A DNA stretch of 46,894 nucleotides from an uncultured Roseobacter sp. (GTDB taxonomy: Bacteria; Pseudomonadota; Alphaproteobacteria; Rhodobacterales; Rhodobacteraceae). The notes under the pieces are model-generated. The model worked only from the letters and a program-made list of their open reading frames with translations. It had not been told where the DNA came from and searched no databases. Positions 1 through 9,817 of this stretch are shown in pieces. The number at the start of each line of letters is the position of its first letter. Positions within the stretch are counted from its first letter, which is position 1. The stretch is from positions 1-46,894 of the forward strand of contig CANMWT010000019.1 of the NCBI GenBank assembly GCA_947501635.1. The letters run 5' to 3'. The position numbers and the translations under genes are program-made.

Positions 1-498
1 TGACCGTCTTCAACCAGCACCTGAAAGCTGTCGCTGCCTTCAAAGTCGGGATCGGGCGTATAGCTGTAGGCCCCTCCGCCCAAAAGTGCCACAGTGCCCG
101 ATGCTGCAGGTGTCGCCAGCGAGAAGGTCAGCGCGTCGCCGTCCACATCGTTTGCCACAACCGTGCCGGTGACCGAGCCGTCCTCGGCCACACTGGTCGA
201 CCCGTCCTGCGCGACGGGATCGTCGTTCACGGCACCAACCGTCACCGAGACCGTCGCCGTGGCACTGCCACCCTGACCGTCTTCAACCAGCACCTGAAAG
301 CTGTCGCTGCCTTCAAAGTCGGGATCGGGCGTATAGCTGTAGGCCCCTCCCCCCAAAAGGGCCACAGTGCCCGATGCTGCAGGTGTCGCTAGCGAGAAGG
401 TCAGCGCGTCGCCGTCCACATCGTTTGCCACAACCGTGCCGGTGACCGAGCCGTCCTCGGCCACGCTGGTCGACCCGTCCTGCGCCACGGGATCGTCG
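1..498. repeat. Near-identical 273-bp tandem repeats inside the surface-protein gene
   Basis: The block beginning TGACCGTCTTCAACC at base 1 starts again at 274, so the period is 273 bp or 91 codons. The copies match almost base for base until about 225/498, with only scattered changes (for example TCCGCCC versus TCCCCCC), and then diverge. They encode two cadherin-like modules. The more distal repeat (about 500-790) is related only at protein level, so the array is being homogenised toward the left. Confidence 0.9.
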
Positions 499-2168
499 TT
501 TTGCGGCGCGACGTTCACAGTGATTGTTGCGAGGCTTGAAGCCCCTTCCGGATCAGTTGCCGTCACAGCAAAGCTGTCGGTTCCGGTAAAATCGGGATTG
601 GGCGTGTAGGTGTAGCCGCCATTTTGTAGCAACAGCACCTCGCCGAAGGCAGGCGCCGTGGCCACGGAATAGACCAAGGTGTCGCCATCCACATCGGTTG
701 CAACCACCGAGCCGGACACAATCCCGTCTTCGGACACAGATGTCGCTGCGTCCTGAGCCACCGGCGCGTCATTGACCGGCAAAACATTTACGACCACGGT
801 GCCCTGAGCAACTTGGGTACCGCCATCCAGAACCGTGAAGGTGAAACTGTCCGTCCCGTTAAAATCAGGATCAGGCACAAAAGCAAAGCTTCCATCGGGT
901 TCGACGGTCGCCTGCCCGTTGTTCGGTCCCGAGCCGAGTGCGAATACGGTGCCTTGTGGCAAATTCTCGACAACGGCGTTGCCGGAAATCGCGGAATCTT
1001 CTGTCGCGTCTTCAAACCCTTCAACAACGACAATCGGAGCCGTCTCAATAGGTTCCTGTAACTGATTGAGACCCTCATCAAAGGGCGCCAGATCATCACT
1101 TTCTGGCAACTCTTCCAATTGCTCCAACGGATCGATGGCTTCGGGTTCGTCGTTGCCGTCCACGTCTAGGTTGAGACCGTCGCTGGACTGCGGCCCGTTT
1201 TGCGGCGCGACTGTCGGATCACCCAGCGAAACAAAAGTATCGCCTGCGTCCACCCGCGAGGTCGCTGCGCGGAAGGCCGCGAATGCCTCTGCGATCAGCA
1301 CGCTGTCTTCAAGCTCGTCCTGACTGTCGCGCTGAACTTCCCTGCTTGTTCCATCAAGCGCTGATACCACCCATTTGGTATCTGTTTCCGTGATGTTGGC
1401 AATCAGATTCCCATCAAGATCACGCAACTCGACAACGCCCACCTCGCCGTCGGGGTCTTGCGTCAAGCTCACTTCGCTGGTGACAATGCCGTCGTCCGCC
1501 GCGATTTCGATTACAACCGTCGTGCCGCGGATACCCATCGTCGAAGACGGTGTTCCAACCTCCATGCCACCTGTTTTGGCGACCTGCCCGGCGATAAAGA
1601 CAAAGCTACCCTGTATGAGGTTGAAACCAGCGCTGTTGTCGGACCCGTCCGGGTCAAAAATCAACTCGTCGATCAACATACGCGAAGCGGATGCCAATGT
1701 GAAAATTGTGCCATCAACGAAGGTCACGGAAAGCGAACCGCCCTCATCAGTCTGAAGCACATCGCGCTGGAAAATCTTCATCCCGACCTGAAGGGTTTCG
1801 ACTGTGCCGTCCACACGCTGGACACTTGCTCCACCATCGAGTGTCTCGACCTGACCGATCGGGCTCGAACCTACATTTCCGCCAACTTGCGCATATTGAC
1901 CCGGTGCAATGGGTCCTGCCATCCGTGCCACCAGATCGCCGCGCAAAACCGCGCCATTCGCGTCATAAATGTCGGCAGGCTTGTCCGTAAGAAAATAGTC
2001 GTTGAGGCGCAGCGTTTCCGCCCCCTCATTTACAATAAGCAGATCGTGCCCTGCCCGCTCGAAGGTTCCTCTGAACAGCAGCGCGCTATCTGTGACGACA
2101 AAACTGCCGTCTGCTTGGGGATTAACGTTTAAAAAATCACTCGGAACAACACTTGGGTCAAAAACATT
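1..2168 (-). CDS. Giant FecR-domain, cadherin-like repeat surface protein (N-terminal part, runs off left edge)
   Basis: Reading leftward from an ATG at 2166-2168 (an in-frame TGA sits directly upstream), the frame stays open to base 1, giving at least 722 residues. After a short lead comes a FecR-type domain (about residues 90-210; QRVDGTVETLQVG, FTLAS, and MGIRGTTVVIEI near its end). An acidic, Q/N-rich linker follows (about 270-350). Then come ~90-residue cadherin-like/tandem-95 repeats with the marks PVAQDG, VSEDG/VAEDGSV, DVDGD, GxYxYTPDPDFxGxDSF. Such proteins are secreted by type I systems and act as large adhesins or surface-layer proteins; the C-terminal secretion signal is outside the window. 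A complete T1SS lies nearby at 4728-9657 and probably exports it. There is no Sec signal peptide, as expected for a T1SS substrate. The family call is strong; the adhesin role is inferred. No clear ribosome site precedes the ATG. Confidence 0.88.
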
Positions 2169-2465
2169 CAAGGACACAGTAGCATTCCTTTGAAAAAATA
2201 TATTGACCTGAATATACCTTTGAATTGACGCTACGTCTGTGAACGTGGACACATTTCGACAAATTTTGGGCATATTTTTGCCATTATTCCGTATTCGCGG
2301 AAAAAATAACTTGATTCAGATAGCGAAACCGATCGCCAAACGACGCAACCGCCAATGCCTTGGAAGAGCGATTCGCCCCCAATTCAACTGGAGGTATTGG
2401 AGCGCAAAGCGATGTTTTGCCCGAGAATTCATCCGGCACCGTCTTTCCGCGGGGTTGCCCGTTAA
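2169..2465. promoter_or_regulatory. Divergent AT-rich promoter region
   Basis: About 300 bp separate the surface-protein start from the cyclase start. The part nearest the surface-protein gene is strikingly AT-rich for this genome and holds an interrupted palindrome ATATT-N6-AATAT at 2201-2216. Short open frames here have no family signature. It must hold the promoters of both divergent genes, but no convincing sigma-70 pair can be fixed by eye. Confidence 0.4.
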
Positions 2466-4727
2466 ATGAAACGCTGGTTTTCCAAATGGGTGGGCTGGGT
2501 CCGGGTAGCGGCGTTCTTGGGGCTGATCTGCGGCCTTATCATCCGGATTGGCGATCCGCATCTGGTCTCCACGCTGCGCAACGCAACGTTTGATTTCTAT
2601 CACCAGAGCAAACCGCGCGACTACACGCCACTGCCGGTTGCCATCTTGGATGTGGACGACCGAAGTATCGAAGCGTTGGGGCAATGGCCGTGGCCACGCA
2701 CTCGAATCGCGGAAATGGTGGACAAAGCAACGCGTGACGGTGCCGTTGCAATAGCATTCGATATTGTTTTTGCCGAACCGGACAGGCTCTCGCCCGCTCA
2801 AATCGTGGCCGACAATCCGTCCCTGCCGCCAGACCTTGCGCAAGAGATGCTAAAACTGCCGGACAATGACGCGATCCTCGCGGACGCTTTTGCCAGATCC
2901 CGGATCATTCTGGGCCAGACCAGCGTCAGGTCTTTCGCGGGAAACCGCACGGAAAAGCGCGAACTCGCCAATGTGCAATTCGCGTTGCTCGGTCCCGATC
3001 CGAAACCGTTCCTGATGCGGTTTCCGGATATCGTTCAAAACCTGCCCGAGCTTGAAAATGTCGCCGCCGGACGCGGCATGTTCAATGCCCGTCCGGATGC
3101 AGACGGTGTCTATCGGCGTGTCCCTCTTGTGATGACAGTGCAAGGGGAAATCCGTCTTGGGCTGACCCCTGAATTGCTGCGCGTTGCAACCGGCGCAGAG
3201 CCTTTTGCCGTGCGCACCAATGAGGCAGGCCTTGAAGGGGTTGTGCTGGCACGGCAACTTGTTCCGACTGCCCGTGACGGGACAGTCTGGCCTTATCTGA
3301 CGCCATCTTTGCAGGACCGTTATGTCTCCGCCTCAGACCTGATAAGCGGGCGTATGCCGCAAGGCAGACTGGCAGGTCATCTTGTGCTGGTCGGAACCTC
3401 CGCCATTGGTTTGGAGGACTTTCGTGCCACCCCACTGGGCGTCGCGATGGCCGGTGTGGAGATACATGCACAAGTGCTTGAAAACATAATGGCAAAGACA
3501 CTACTGATCCGGCCAAACTACACCATCGCCATCGAATTGGTCACGACATTCGTACTCTGTGCACTTGTCATCGTTTTTGCGCCGCTTTTCGGCGCTCGAA
3601 CCCTGATGACCTCGTCCGCGGCACTGCTTGCGGCCTTCATCAGTATCTCATACTTCCTGTTTTTTGAGCACCGGATACTACTAGACCCCTCCTTTCCGTT
3701 GCTCTCCACCTCCGTGACAATTATCCTTCTCTCAACGGTTAACTATCTGCGTGAAGAACGCCAAAAACGCGAAATCAGAGGTGCGTTCGGTCAGTATGTG
3801 TCGCGCGATCTCGTGGACCAGCTGACACAGAACCAAGAAAAGCTGACCCTGGGCGGAGAGTCGCGACAACTGACATTGCTGTTCAGTGACGTGCGCGGTT
3901 TCACTGCCATTGCCGAAGAGTTTCGGGACGATCCTGAAGGCCTGACGCGCCTGATGAACCAATTTCTCAACATCCTGTCCAATGCGATTATGGATCACAA
4001 AGGCACCATCGACAAATTCATGGGCGATGCGGTCATGGCGTTTTGGAATGCGCCTCTCGATAACGAAGATCACGTCCGCTCGGCCTGTCGCGCCGCATTG
4101 CGCATGATTGCCGACGTAAAAAACTTTAACGTTGGGCGCAGTTCAGACGGCAAAACGTCACAAAAGAAATCGAAGGACAACGATAAAAACCAGCGGGCCG
4201 CACAGACGATCCACCGCCTGAATGTCGGCATCGGTATCAATACAGGACAATGCGTCGTCGGCAACATGGGCAGCGATACGCGCTTTGATTACACTGCCTT
4301 GGGCGATCCTGTTAATGTGGCATCACGTCTTGAAGGACAATCGCGCTACTACGGCGCCCCAATCATTCTGGGGCAAAATACCGCGTATGAGGTACGCGGC
4401 GAATTCGCTTTGCTCGAGCTCGACATGATCCGGGTCGTAGGCAAGGAAGTGCCGGAAAACATCTTTGCGTTGCTCGGAGACGAGACACTTTTTGCCGATC
4501 CCGCGTATCAGACGGCAAACGAAAGTAACGCGGCAATGCTGGCGGCCTACCGCGCACGGGACTGGGATGCGATGGAGCGGGCCCTGGCGCAGGTACAGTC
4601 GGACCTGATGGCCTTGGGCATGCCACTGGAGGCATACATAGAGATGTATCAGGAAAGGCTGACCAACCTGCGGGCCGAGCCGCCCGGTGATGACTGGGAT
4701 GGTGTCTTTGCTTCTACCAAAAAGTGA
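2466..4727 (+). CDS. CHASE2-domain class III adenylate cyclase
   Basis: The 753-residue protein makes cyclic nucleotide, most likely cAMP, in response to an extracytoplasmic signal. It has an N-terminal membrane segment (about 13-27), a CHASE2 sensor domain (about 35-345), three closely spaced membrane segments (about 354-424) and a class III cyclase domain (about 465-650). Metal-binding Asp475 (FSDVRGFT) and Asp521 (DKFMGDA) are present. Lys517 and Thr610 (DYTALGDP) fit ATP selection, and Asn617/Arg621 (VNVASR) fit transition-state binding, so it should be active. A Lys/Asp-rich, low-complexity insertion (about 556-582) interrupts the catalytic domain, which is unusual. The Shine-Dalgarno sequence is weak. 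The gene is divergent from the surface protein, and its TGA directly abuts that of the convergent HlyD-type gene (TGATCA). Its place between a FecR-type surface protein and a T1SS suggests a link to that export system; this is inferred. Confidence 0.9.
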   Translation: MKRWFSKWVGWVRVAAFLGLICGLIIRIGDPHLVSTLRNATFDFYHQSKPRDYTPLPVAILDVDDRSIEALGQWPWPRTRIAEMVDKATRDGAVAIAFDIVFAEPDRLSPAQIVADNPSLPPDLAQEMLKLPDNDAILADAFARSRIILGQTSVRSFAGNRTEKRELANVQFALLGPDPKPFLMRFPDIVQNLPELENVAAGRGMFNARPDADGVYRRVPLVMTVQGEIRLGLTPELLRVATGAEPFAVRTNEAGLEGVVLARQLVPTARDGTVWPYLTPSLQDRYVSASDLISGRMPQGRLAGHLVLVGTSAIGLEDFRATPLGVAMAGVEIHAQVLENIMAKTLLIRPNYTIAIELVTTFVLCALVIVFAPLFGARTLMTSSAALLAAFISISYFLFFEHRILLDPSFPLLSTSVTIILLSTVNYLREERQKREIRGAFGQYVSRDLVDQLTQNQEKLTLGGESRQLTLLFSDVRGFTAIAEEFRDDPEGLTRLMNQFLNILSNAIMDHKGTIDKFMGDAVMAFWNAPLDNEDHVRSACRAALRMIADVKNFNVGRSSDGKTSQKKSKDNDKNQRAAQTIHRLNVGIGINTGQCVVGNMGSDTRFDYTALGDPVNVASRLEGQSRYYGAPIILGQNTAYEVRGEFALLELDMIRVVGKEVPENIFALLGDETLFADPAYQTANESNAAMLAAYRARDWDAMERALAQVQSDLMALGMPLEAYIEMYQERLTNLRAEPPGDDWDGVFASTKK

Positions 4728-6050
4728 TCACCGCTCGCGAAGCGCTTCGGATTGTGCACGCAGGATCGGCTTGGCCAGATAGGACAAGACCGTTTTTTCG
4801 CCCGTCTGGATGTCAACGGACGCAATCATCCCCGGCGTGATGGGCAACGGGTCCTGCTCTGTGCCAAGGTAGGATTTGTCCGTCCGCACCACGACGCGAA
4901 AGAACTCTGTCCCTTCGTCGGTTGCAATCGTATCTGCGCCGATGCGTATCACCTCGCCCTCAAGCGCACCGTAAATCAGGTAGTCATAGGCAGAGATTTT
5001 CACCGATGCCGTTTCCCCCGTGCTGACAAATGCAATGTCGCGCGGGCCCAAATCCGCCTCGATCAGCAGGCTGTCGTCCACCGGCACGATCTCAAGCAGA
5101 GGCGCCCCGGGTTGGACAACCGCGCCAATGGTCTGGGCATTTATGGTATTCACCGTACCGCGCACCGGCGCACGCAATTGCGCTCGGGTGACGCGGTCAT
5201 TGGCACTGCGTAAAGCTTCTTGCACCACGGCCAGATCCACCTGCAGCTTCGCCAACCTCTGACGGGCTGTCAGCACATAGGACGAGCGTGCCGCTTCAAT
5301 CTGGTTTTCAGCCTCGCGGATGGCCCCCAACATACGCAGTTCTGTCGCCTCGCTGACCGCAATATCTCCAGTAAGTTCCGCCATCCGCGATTGCAGGCGC
5401 AACACTTCAATCTGCGGGACAAGGCCGCGGTCGAACATTTCGCGGGTCAGTTCGATCTCGGCTGAAAGCGGCTCCATGATTGTGCGGGTCCGTGTCCGTT
5501 GCGCGCGCACTTCGTTCAATTCACTGCGCCGCTGCTCCAACTGAGATTCAAGAACCTGCATTTCCTGTGCAAGCTGATCACGCCGGGACAAAAAAACCTG
5601 CAGCTCTGCTGCCGTCGCCAAGGGGTTCCGCACCCGTAATCCGTCAGGGTATGTGATCTCTGAGGAGAAGTTGGCCTCGGCCTCCAGACGGGCGATTTCC
5701 GCCTCAATGGCAGATTCTCTTTCAAGAAGCTCCCCACGCTCAGCGTCGAAACGGGTATCGTCGATTTGCATCAAAACATCGCCTGCATCGACGATGTCGC
5801 CCTCGGCAACATGCAACGCACGCACAATCCCGCCCTCAAGGCTTTGCACGACCTGTACCTGTTGCGACGGGATCACGCGCCCGACGGCACGCGCAGTTTC
5901 TTCGATCTTGTAGGTGGCAGCCCATCCTACAAACCCTGCCAACCCAAGCGCTATGACAATCAGCAACTGCCACGACCCGCTGTCGCGCACTGCGGCATCC
6001 GCCCCTGCGACGTTGTTGGCAAATTCGTCTTCGATACGGTTTCCGAACAT
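4728..6050 (-). CDS. Type I secretion membrane-fusion (HlyD-family) adaptor
   Basis: This 440-residue periplasmic adaptor links the inner-membrane ABC exporter to the TolC-type channel. It has one N-terminal membrane segment (about 28-48) after a short cytoplasmic lead. A biotinyl/lipoyl-like half follows (QQVQVVQSLEGGIVRALHVAEGDIVDAGDVL). Next is a long alpha-helical hairpin rich in E, R and L (about 110-290), then the second lipoyl half (LRAPVRGTVN) and the beta-barrel region typical of HlyD/LapC proteins. Length is normal for the family. It is the last gene of the tolC-ABC-hlyD operon and starts 5 bp after the exporter's stop. Its own stop abuts that of the convergent cyclase gene. Confidence 0.93.
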   Translation of the reverse strand: MFGNRIEDEFANNVAGADAAVRDSGSWQLLIVIALGLAGFVGWAATYKIEETARAVGRVIPSQQVQVVQSLEGGIVRALHVAEGDIVDAGDVLMQIDDTRFDAERGELLERESAIEAEIARLEAEANFSSEITYPDGLRVRNPLATAAELQVFLSRRDQLAQEMQVLESQLEQRRSELNEVRAQRTRTRTIMEPLSAEIELTREMFDRGLVPQIEVLRLQSRMAELTGDIAVSEATELRMLGAIREAENQIEAARSSYVLTARQRLAKLQVDLAVVQEALRSANDRVTRAQLRAPVRGTVNTINAQTIGAVVQPGAPLLEIVPVDDSLLIEADLGPRDIAFVSTGETASVKISAYDYLIYGALEGEVIRIGADTIATDEGTEFFRVVVRTDKSYLGTEQDPLPITPGMIASVDIQTGEKTVLSYLAKPILRAQSEALRER

Positions 6051-6055
6051 TGGCC

Positions 6056-8272
6056 CTACACCTGCCCTTGCGACTGAGCCTGCGAGGCCCCCATCGCGCG
6101 CAACTTGTCCAAAACCTCGGAGCTGCGCCCGTCCAGCACCGCACGGCCCTGATCCATAACAATGAGCCTGTCGGCCATTGCCGCCAGCGACTGACGGTGC
6201 GTACAGATCAACATGCCAGTACCTTCGCGGTTCAACTCGCCCAATCGCTGGATGATCTGGCTCTGCATCCGCTGGTCCATGGCATTTGTCGGCTCGTCCA
6301 GAAACAGCGTCTTGGGGTAGCGCAACAGCAAACGTGCCAGCGCCACGCCCTGTCGTTGCCCCCCTGACAACCGCCGCCCCTGTTCCCCGATAAAGAGGTC
6401 CAGACCTTCTGGCTGCGCTGTCAAAAACTCGTCCATAGCGGAAAAGTATAGCGCCCGTTTTACTTCCTCGTCAGTCGCGTTTGCATTTCCGACAGTCAGG
6501 TTTTCGCGCAGGGTCCCGGTAAAAAGATCCGGTGCCTGGGGCAGATACCCCACACCGCGCCGCAACTCGGCGGGGTCGTATTGCTCAAGCGCCACCCCGT
6601 CGACCAGCACCGTGCCGCTGTCGGGGCGGATCAATCCGGCCAGTACTTTGCCCATCGTGGTTTTGCCGGAGCCCACGCGCCCCAGAAGGGCCACACACTC
6701 ACCGGGGGCCATGGCAAATGAAAGCTCTTTCAGAGCGAACACCTGCGCTTCCGGGTAGGTGAAACTGACAGATTTGAGCTCGACCGCACCTTTGGTAACC
6801 TCGGCATCGGACGAGATCGCAGTTTCTTGCTCAAGCGGCAGTTCCATAAATCTGTTCAGCGCCGCCAAAGCCTTGAAGGCATACTGCGCCCGAAAAATCG
6901 TCTGTGCAATTGTGCCCAGCGGGGCAAGTACCCGGCCGGCCAGAATATTCGCCGCAATCAAACCGCCGATTGTGATGACACCGTCAGAGACTAAAAACAC
7001 CCCCCAGACGATAATGAGAACGCTGACTGCCTGCTGGATCAGCATCGTTCCGTTCGACGCGATGCCCGACCAGAACTTGGTGCGTCCATTGACCTGAGAG
7101 GATGCTGCGACAGCGTTTTCCCATTCGCGCTGCATAAGTGGTTCCGCGTTCAGCGTCTTGATGGTTTCAACGCCAGCCAGTGCTTCGATCAGAACCGTGT
7201 GGCGTTTGGTTGCCATCTGCTGAGCGCGTGCCGCCGCGCGTCCAATTGGAATTTGCGCAAGGATGGCAAGAACGATCACCACCGGCACAGCGCATAAAGG
7301 CACGAAAGCAATCGGTCCCACGATGAAATAAAGTGCTGCGATGAATATGCCGATAAACATCAAATCGACCAACGCGACAAACGTGGCCGAGGCGAAAAAG
7401 TCTCGTACCACCTCGAAGTCACGGATCGTGCTTGCAATGCCCGCAGCACCGCCAGGCCGGTTCAACAGTCGCACTTGCATCGCTTGTCGAAACAATGACG
7501 CCGCCACCTTCAGATCGACACGCCGGCTGACGTTTTCCAAGACGTTGCCGCGGATGGTCCGCAGCATCAGATCAAGCCCAAGCGCGATGCCCACCCCAAT
7601 TGCCAAGGTCCATAACGTTACATAGGCAAGGTTTGGAATAACCTTGTCATAAACATTCATCACAAAGAGCGGCAATGCTAACGACATGAGGTTGAGCAGC
7701 AGCGCCGCTATGGTGATCTGCGCCCAGTTTTGCCAATTCGCGCGGACCGGTCCCCAGAACCAATGCCCGCGCTGCGGATCCAGTTGCACCGCCTCTGGCG
7801 ACAGGCGAGCATGGGCTCTGTCCTCGGCCGGGCTGACCAACAAAACGTCTCGCTGCACCACGCGGCGAAGCGCGCGCAGCTTCATCTCCTGCTCAAGCCC
7901 CGCTGCGGCGGGATCGACTACGGTGACCATGCGGTCCTTTGCCGAAACCTTGGTGATGACCAGCGTGCCGCCCTTTTTGCAAAACGCAACCGCGGGCAGT
8001 GCGACGGTGTCGAGCTTGGCGATGTCTTTTAAAACGGCGCGGGACTTTAGCCCGATGGCCGCCAGAGCGCGCGCCAGTCCCGTCAGGGTGTTCAGATCGG
8101 TATCACGCGGTATGCGCGCGGCGACCGCGGCCTGTGTATAGGGGCGATCAAAAGCTTGCGCCAACCATTCAACGGTCTCAAACCCTGCCACTTTCGCGTT
8201 GCGTTCGTCTTCTCCGGTCTGCGCGGACCCCGTCGACACGGCCGCTGGGGCTGTGTCGTCATCAAGGCTCAT
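6056..8272 (-). CDS. Type I secretion ABC exporter with degenerate C39-like domain (LapB/LssB type)
   Basis: The 738-residue protein is the fused permease/ATPase of a T1SS. Residues about 30-150 resemble a C39 peptidase-like domain (FETVEWLAQAFDRPYTQAAVAARIP) but lack the catalytic Cys region, so this is a substrate-docking C39-like domain and not a protease. The six-helix membrane domain spans about 165-460. The nucleotide-binding domain has Walker A GRVGSGKTT (531-539), signature LSGGQ (635-639), Walker B LFLDEP (656-661) and the switch His in CTHRQ. It belongs with exporters of large repeat adhesins. Translation is coupled to the upstream channel gene by an ATGA overlap at 8269-8272. Confidence 0.94.
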   Translation of the reverse strand: MSLDDDTAPAAVSTGSAQTGEDERNAKVAGFETVEWLAQAFDRPYTQAAVAARIPRDTDLNTLTGLARALAAIGLKSRAVLKDIAKLDTVALPAVAFCKKGGTLVITKVSAKDRMVTVVDPAAAGLEQEMKLRALRRVVQRDVLLVSPAEDRAHARLSPEAVQLDPQRGHWFWGPVRANWQNWAQITIAALLLNLMSLALPLFVMNVYDKVIPNLAYVTLWTLAIGVGIALGLDLMLRTIRGNVLENVSRRVDLKVAASLFRQAMQVRLLNRPGGAAGIASTIRDFEVVRDFFASATFVALVDLMFIGIFIAALYFIVGPIAFVPLCAVPVVIVLAILAQIPIGRAAARAQQMATKRHTVLIEALAGVETIKTLNAEPLMQREWENAVAASSQVNGRTKFWSGIASNGTMLIQQAVSVLIIVWGVFLVSDGVITIGGLIAANILAGRVLAPLGTIAQTIFRAQYAFKALAALNRFMELPLEQETAISSDAEVTKGAVELKSVSFTYPEAQVFALKELSFAMAPGECVALLGRVGSGKTTMGKVLAGLIRPDSGTVLVDGVALEQYDPAELRRGVGYLPQAPDLFTGTLRENLTVGNANATDEEVKRALYFSAMDEFLTAQPEGLDLFIGEQGRRLSGGQRQGVALARLLLRYPKTLFLDEPTNAMDQRMQSQIIQRLGELNREGTGMLICTHRQSLAAMADRLIVMDQGRAVLDGRSSEVLDKLRAMGASQAQSQGQV

Positions 8273-9657
8273 TGCAAGGGCTCTGTCGACAAGGGTTCAA
8301 CTGAAATGTTGAAGATGCTCAAAGGGTCGTCCTTGGTGCGGTCCTGAAAACTCGGATCAAAGGCAAGATCACTTTTGGCCAGTCCAAAATGCTGTGCCAG
8401 TTTGCTTTGTGTTGCCAGCGCGCGATATGTGCTGAAGGCAAGCCCCGCCTGTGCCCCAACCGTTTCGAACTCGACATTGAATCGTGCGCGCTCGACCTCC
8501 AGCAAATCCAGGAGTGTCCGCTTGGCGGCTTCGAACTCATCGCCGTAGACTTCGACGATCAGACGATTGATACGCAATTGCTCTTCCAGCTGTCGGGTGC
8601 GTTCAAGGTTTGTGCGGTAGGTGTTCCACGTCCGAGCGGCAAGCTCAGTGACCTCGCGCACGGCAAGCGCCTGTTCCGACATGGCCCGGCTTGTCTGTTC
8701 TGCGAGCGCGTTGCGTTCAGCACGACGGCCGCCCTGATAAAGCGTCCAGTTGAGCCCCACACCGATGGATTCGTCCCGACGTGTTCCCGTGACGCCGTTT
8801 CGGTTCTCATCGCGGGAAACTCCTGCAAATAGCGATACGCGCGGCAAACGGTCTGACAGGATCGCTTCGCTCTCAAAACGGCTCTGGTCGATCTGCGTGC
8901 GTGCAAACTGCACCCGGTAGCTGTTGGTCACCGACGCTTGCGTCAGCGCTTCAAGCGATTGCGGCGCCGGTGCACGGGGCACTGTCATCCCACCCGACGG
9001 CGGGCGACCAACGACCCGTTCGTAACGGGCATTCGCATCGCGCAGCGCACGTTCCACTTCCAATTGCGCAAGACGCGCGGAGCGGATGCGATCATCAATC
9101 GTGAGCTGGTCGCTGAAGGGCAACCGCCCGCCCTCTACCAGTGCGCGTACACGCTGGCCGATCTCTTCATGTTTTTCCACGTTGCGCTTGGCGACTTCGC
9201 GCAGCACACGATGACGGTAGACATCAATGTAGGCTTCGGTCGCATTCAGCGCGAGTGTCTCAGAGGCATCGAGCAGGCGAAAAATACTGCCATCCACCCG
9301 CGCGCTGTTGGCATAGACCAGATTGGAGCGGCGGTAGCCATCAAACAACACCACCTCGGCGCGCAACCCAAGCTGGTTGCGGTTCTTACCGACATCGTTG
9401 TCTTCGATAGACAGGTTCGACGGATCATCAACCTTTTGCCAGCCGGTCTCGCCAAACAGGCTTACGGTCGGTTCAAACTCGCGCCTGAGCTGCAGAAGTT
9501 CGTAGGTCGCGCCCCGCATCTCTGCTTCAGAGGCCTTGACGGCAGGGTTCGTAGTCACGGCGAACCGCACAGCGTCTCTCAGTGTCTCTGCTGAAACACC
9601 GGGCGCAAAAAGCACCACAGCTGCAGAGGCAAGAAGCGATTTCACTAATAATTTCAA
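8269..9657 (-). CDS. TolC-family outer-membrane channel of the type I system
   Basis: The 462-residue protein begins with a Sec signal peptide (MKLLVKSLLASAAVVLFAPG, cleavage likely after VSA). It carries the two-fold TolC helix-hairpin pattern, including ETLALNATEAYIDVYRHR, the second-half GVGLNWTLYQGGRR and the later ARTWNTYRTN. It forms the outer-membrane exit duct for the T1SS. It is the first gene of the operon and is followed by the exporter with a 4-bp overlap. The 160 bp upstream are AT-rich and hold its promoter. Length is normal, and nothing appears broken. Confidence 0.93.
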   Translation of the reverse strand: MKLLVKSLLASAAVVLFAPGVSAETLRDAVRFAVTTNPAVKASEAEMRGATYELLQLRREFEPTVSLFGETGWQKVDDPSNLSIEDNDVGKNRNQLGLRAEVVLFDGYRRSNLVYANSARVDGSIFRLLDASETLALNATEAYIDVYRHRVLREVAKRNVEKHEEIGQRVRALVEGGRLPFSDQLTIDDRIRSARLAQLEVERALRDANARYERVVGRPPSGGMTVPRAPAPQSLEALTQASVTNSYRVQFARTQIDQSRFESEAILSDRLPRVSLFAGVSRDENRNGVTGTRRDESIGVGLNWTLYQGGRRAERNALAEQTSRAMSEQALAVREVTELAARTWNTYRTNLERTRQLEEQLRINRLIVEVYGDEFEAAKRTLLDLLEVERARFNVEFETVGAQAGLAFSTYRALATQSKLAQHFGLAKSDLAFDPSFQDRTKDDPLSIFNISVEPLSTEPLQ

Positions 9658-9817
9658 ATTATTCTCCAGCAGTATTGACGCGAAAAAATAACCCGCGCCT
9701 GCTTACGTTAACCAAGATAGGACAAAAAGCAAATATTCCGGCCAGATACGGCCACAGGTCAAGATCGGTTGAACAAGAAACTGACGCTTTCAGGAAATGG
9801 CTAACAGGCCAATGCGT

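Noticed and set aside
94-2132. Several plus-strand open frames, the longest at 1458-2132
   Set aside because: They are antisense shadows of the repeat surface-protein gene; two are the same sequence because they lie in the 273-bp repeats. The minus-strand frame encodes clear FecR and cadherin-like domains.
4728-6050. HlyD-type gene as a drug-efflux adaptor
   Set aside because: It is in one operon with a T1SS-type exporter carrying a C39-like domain, and there is no RND or MFS pump gene, so the type I secretion role is favoured.
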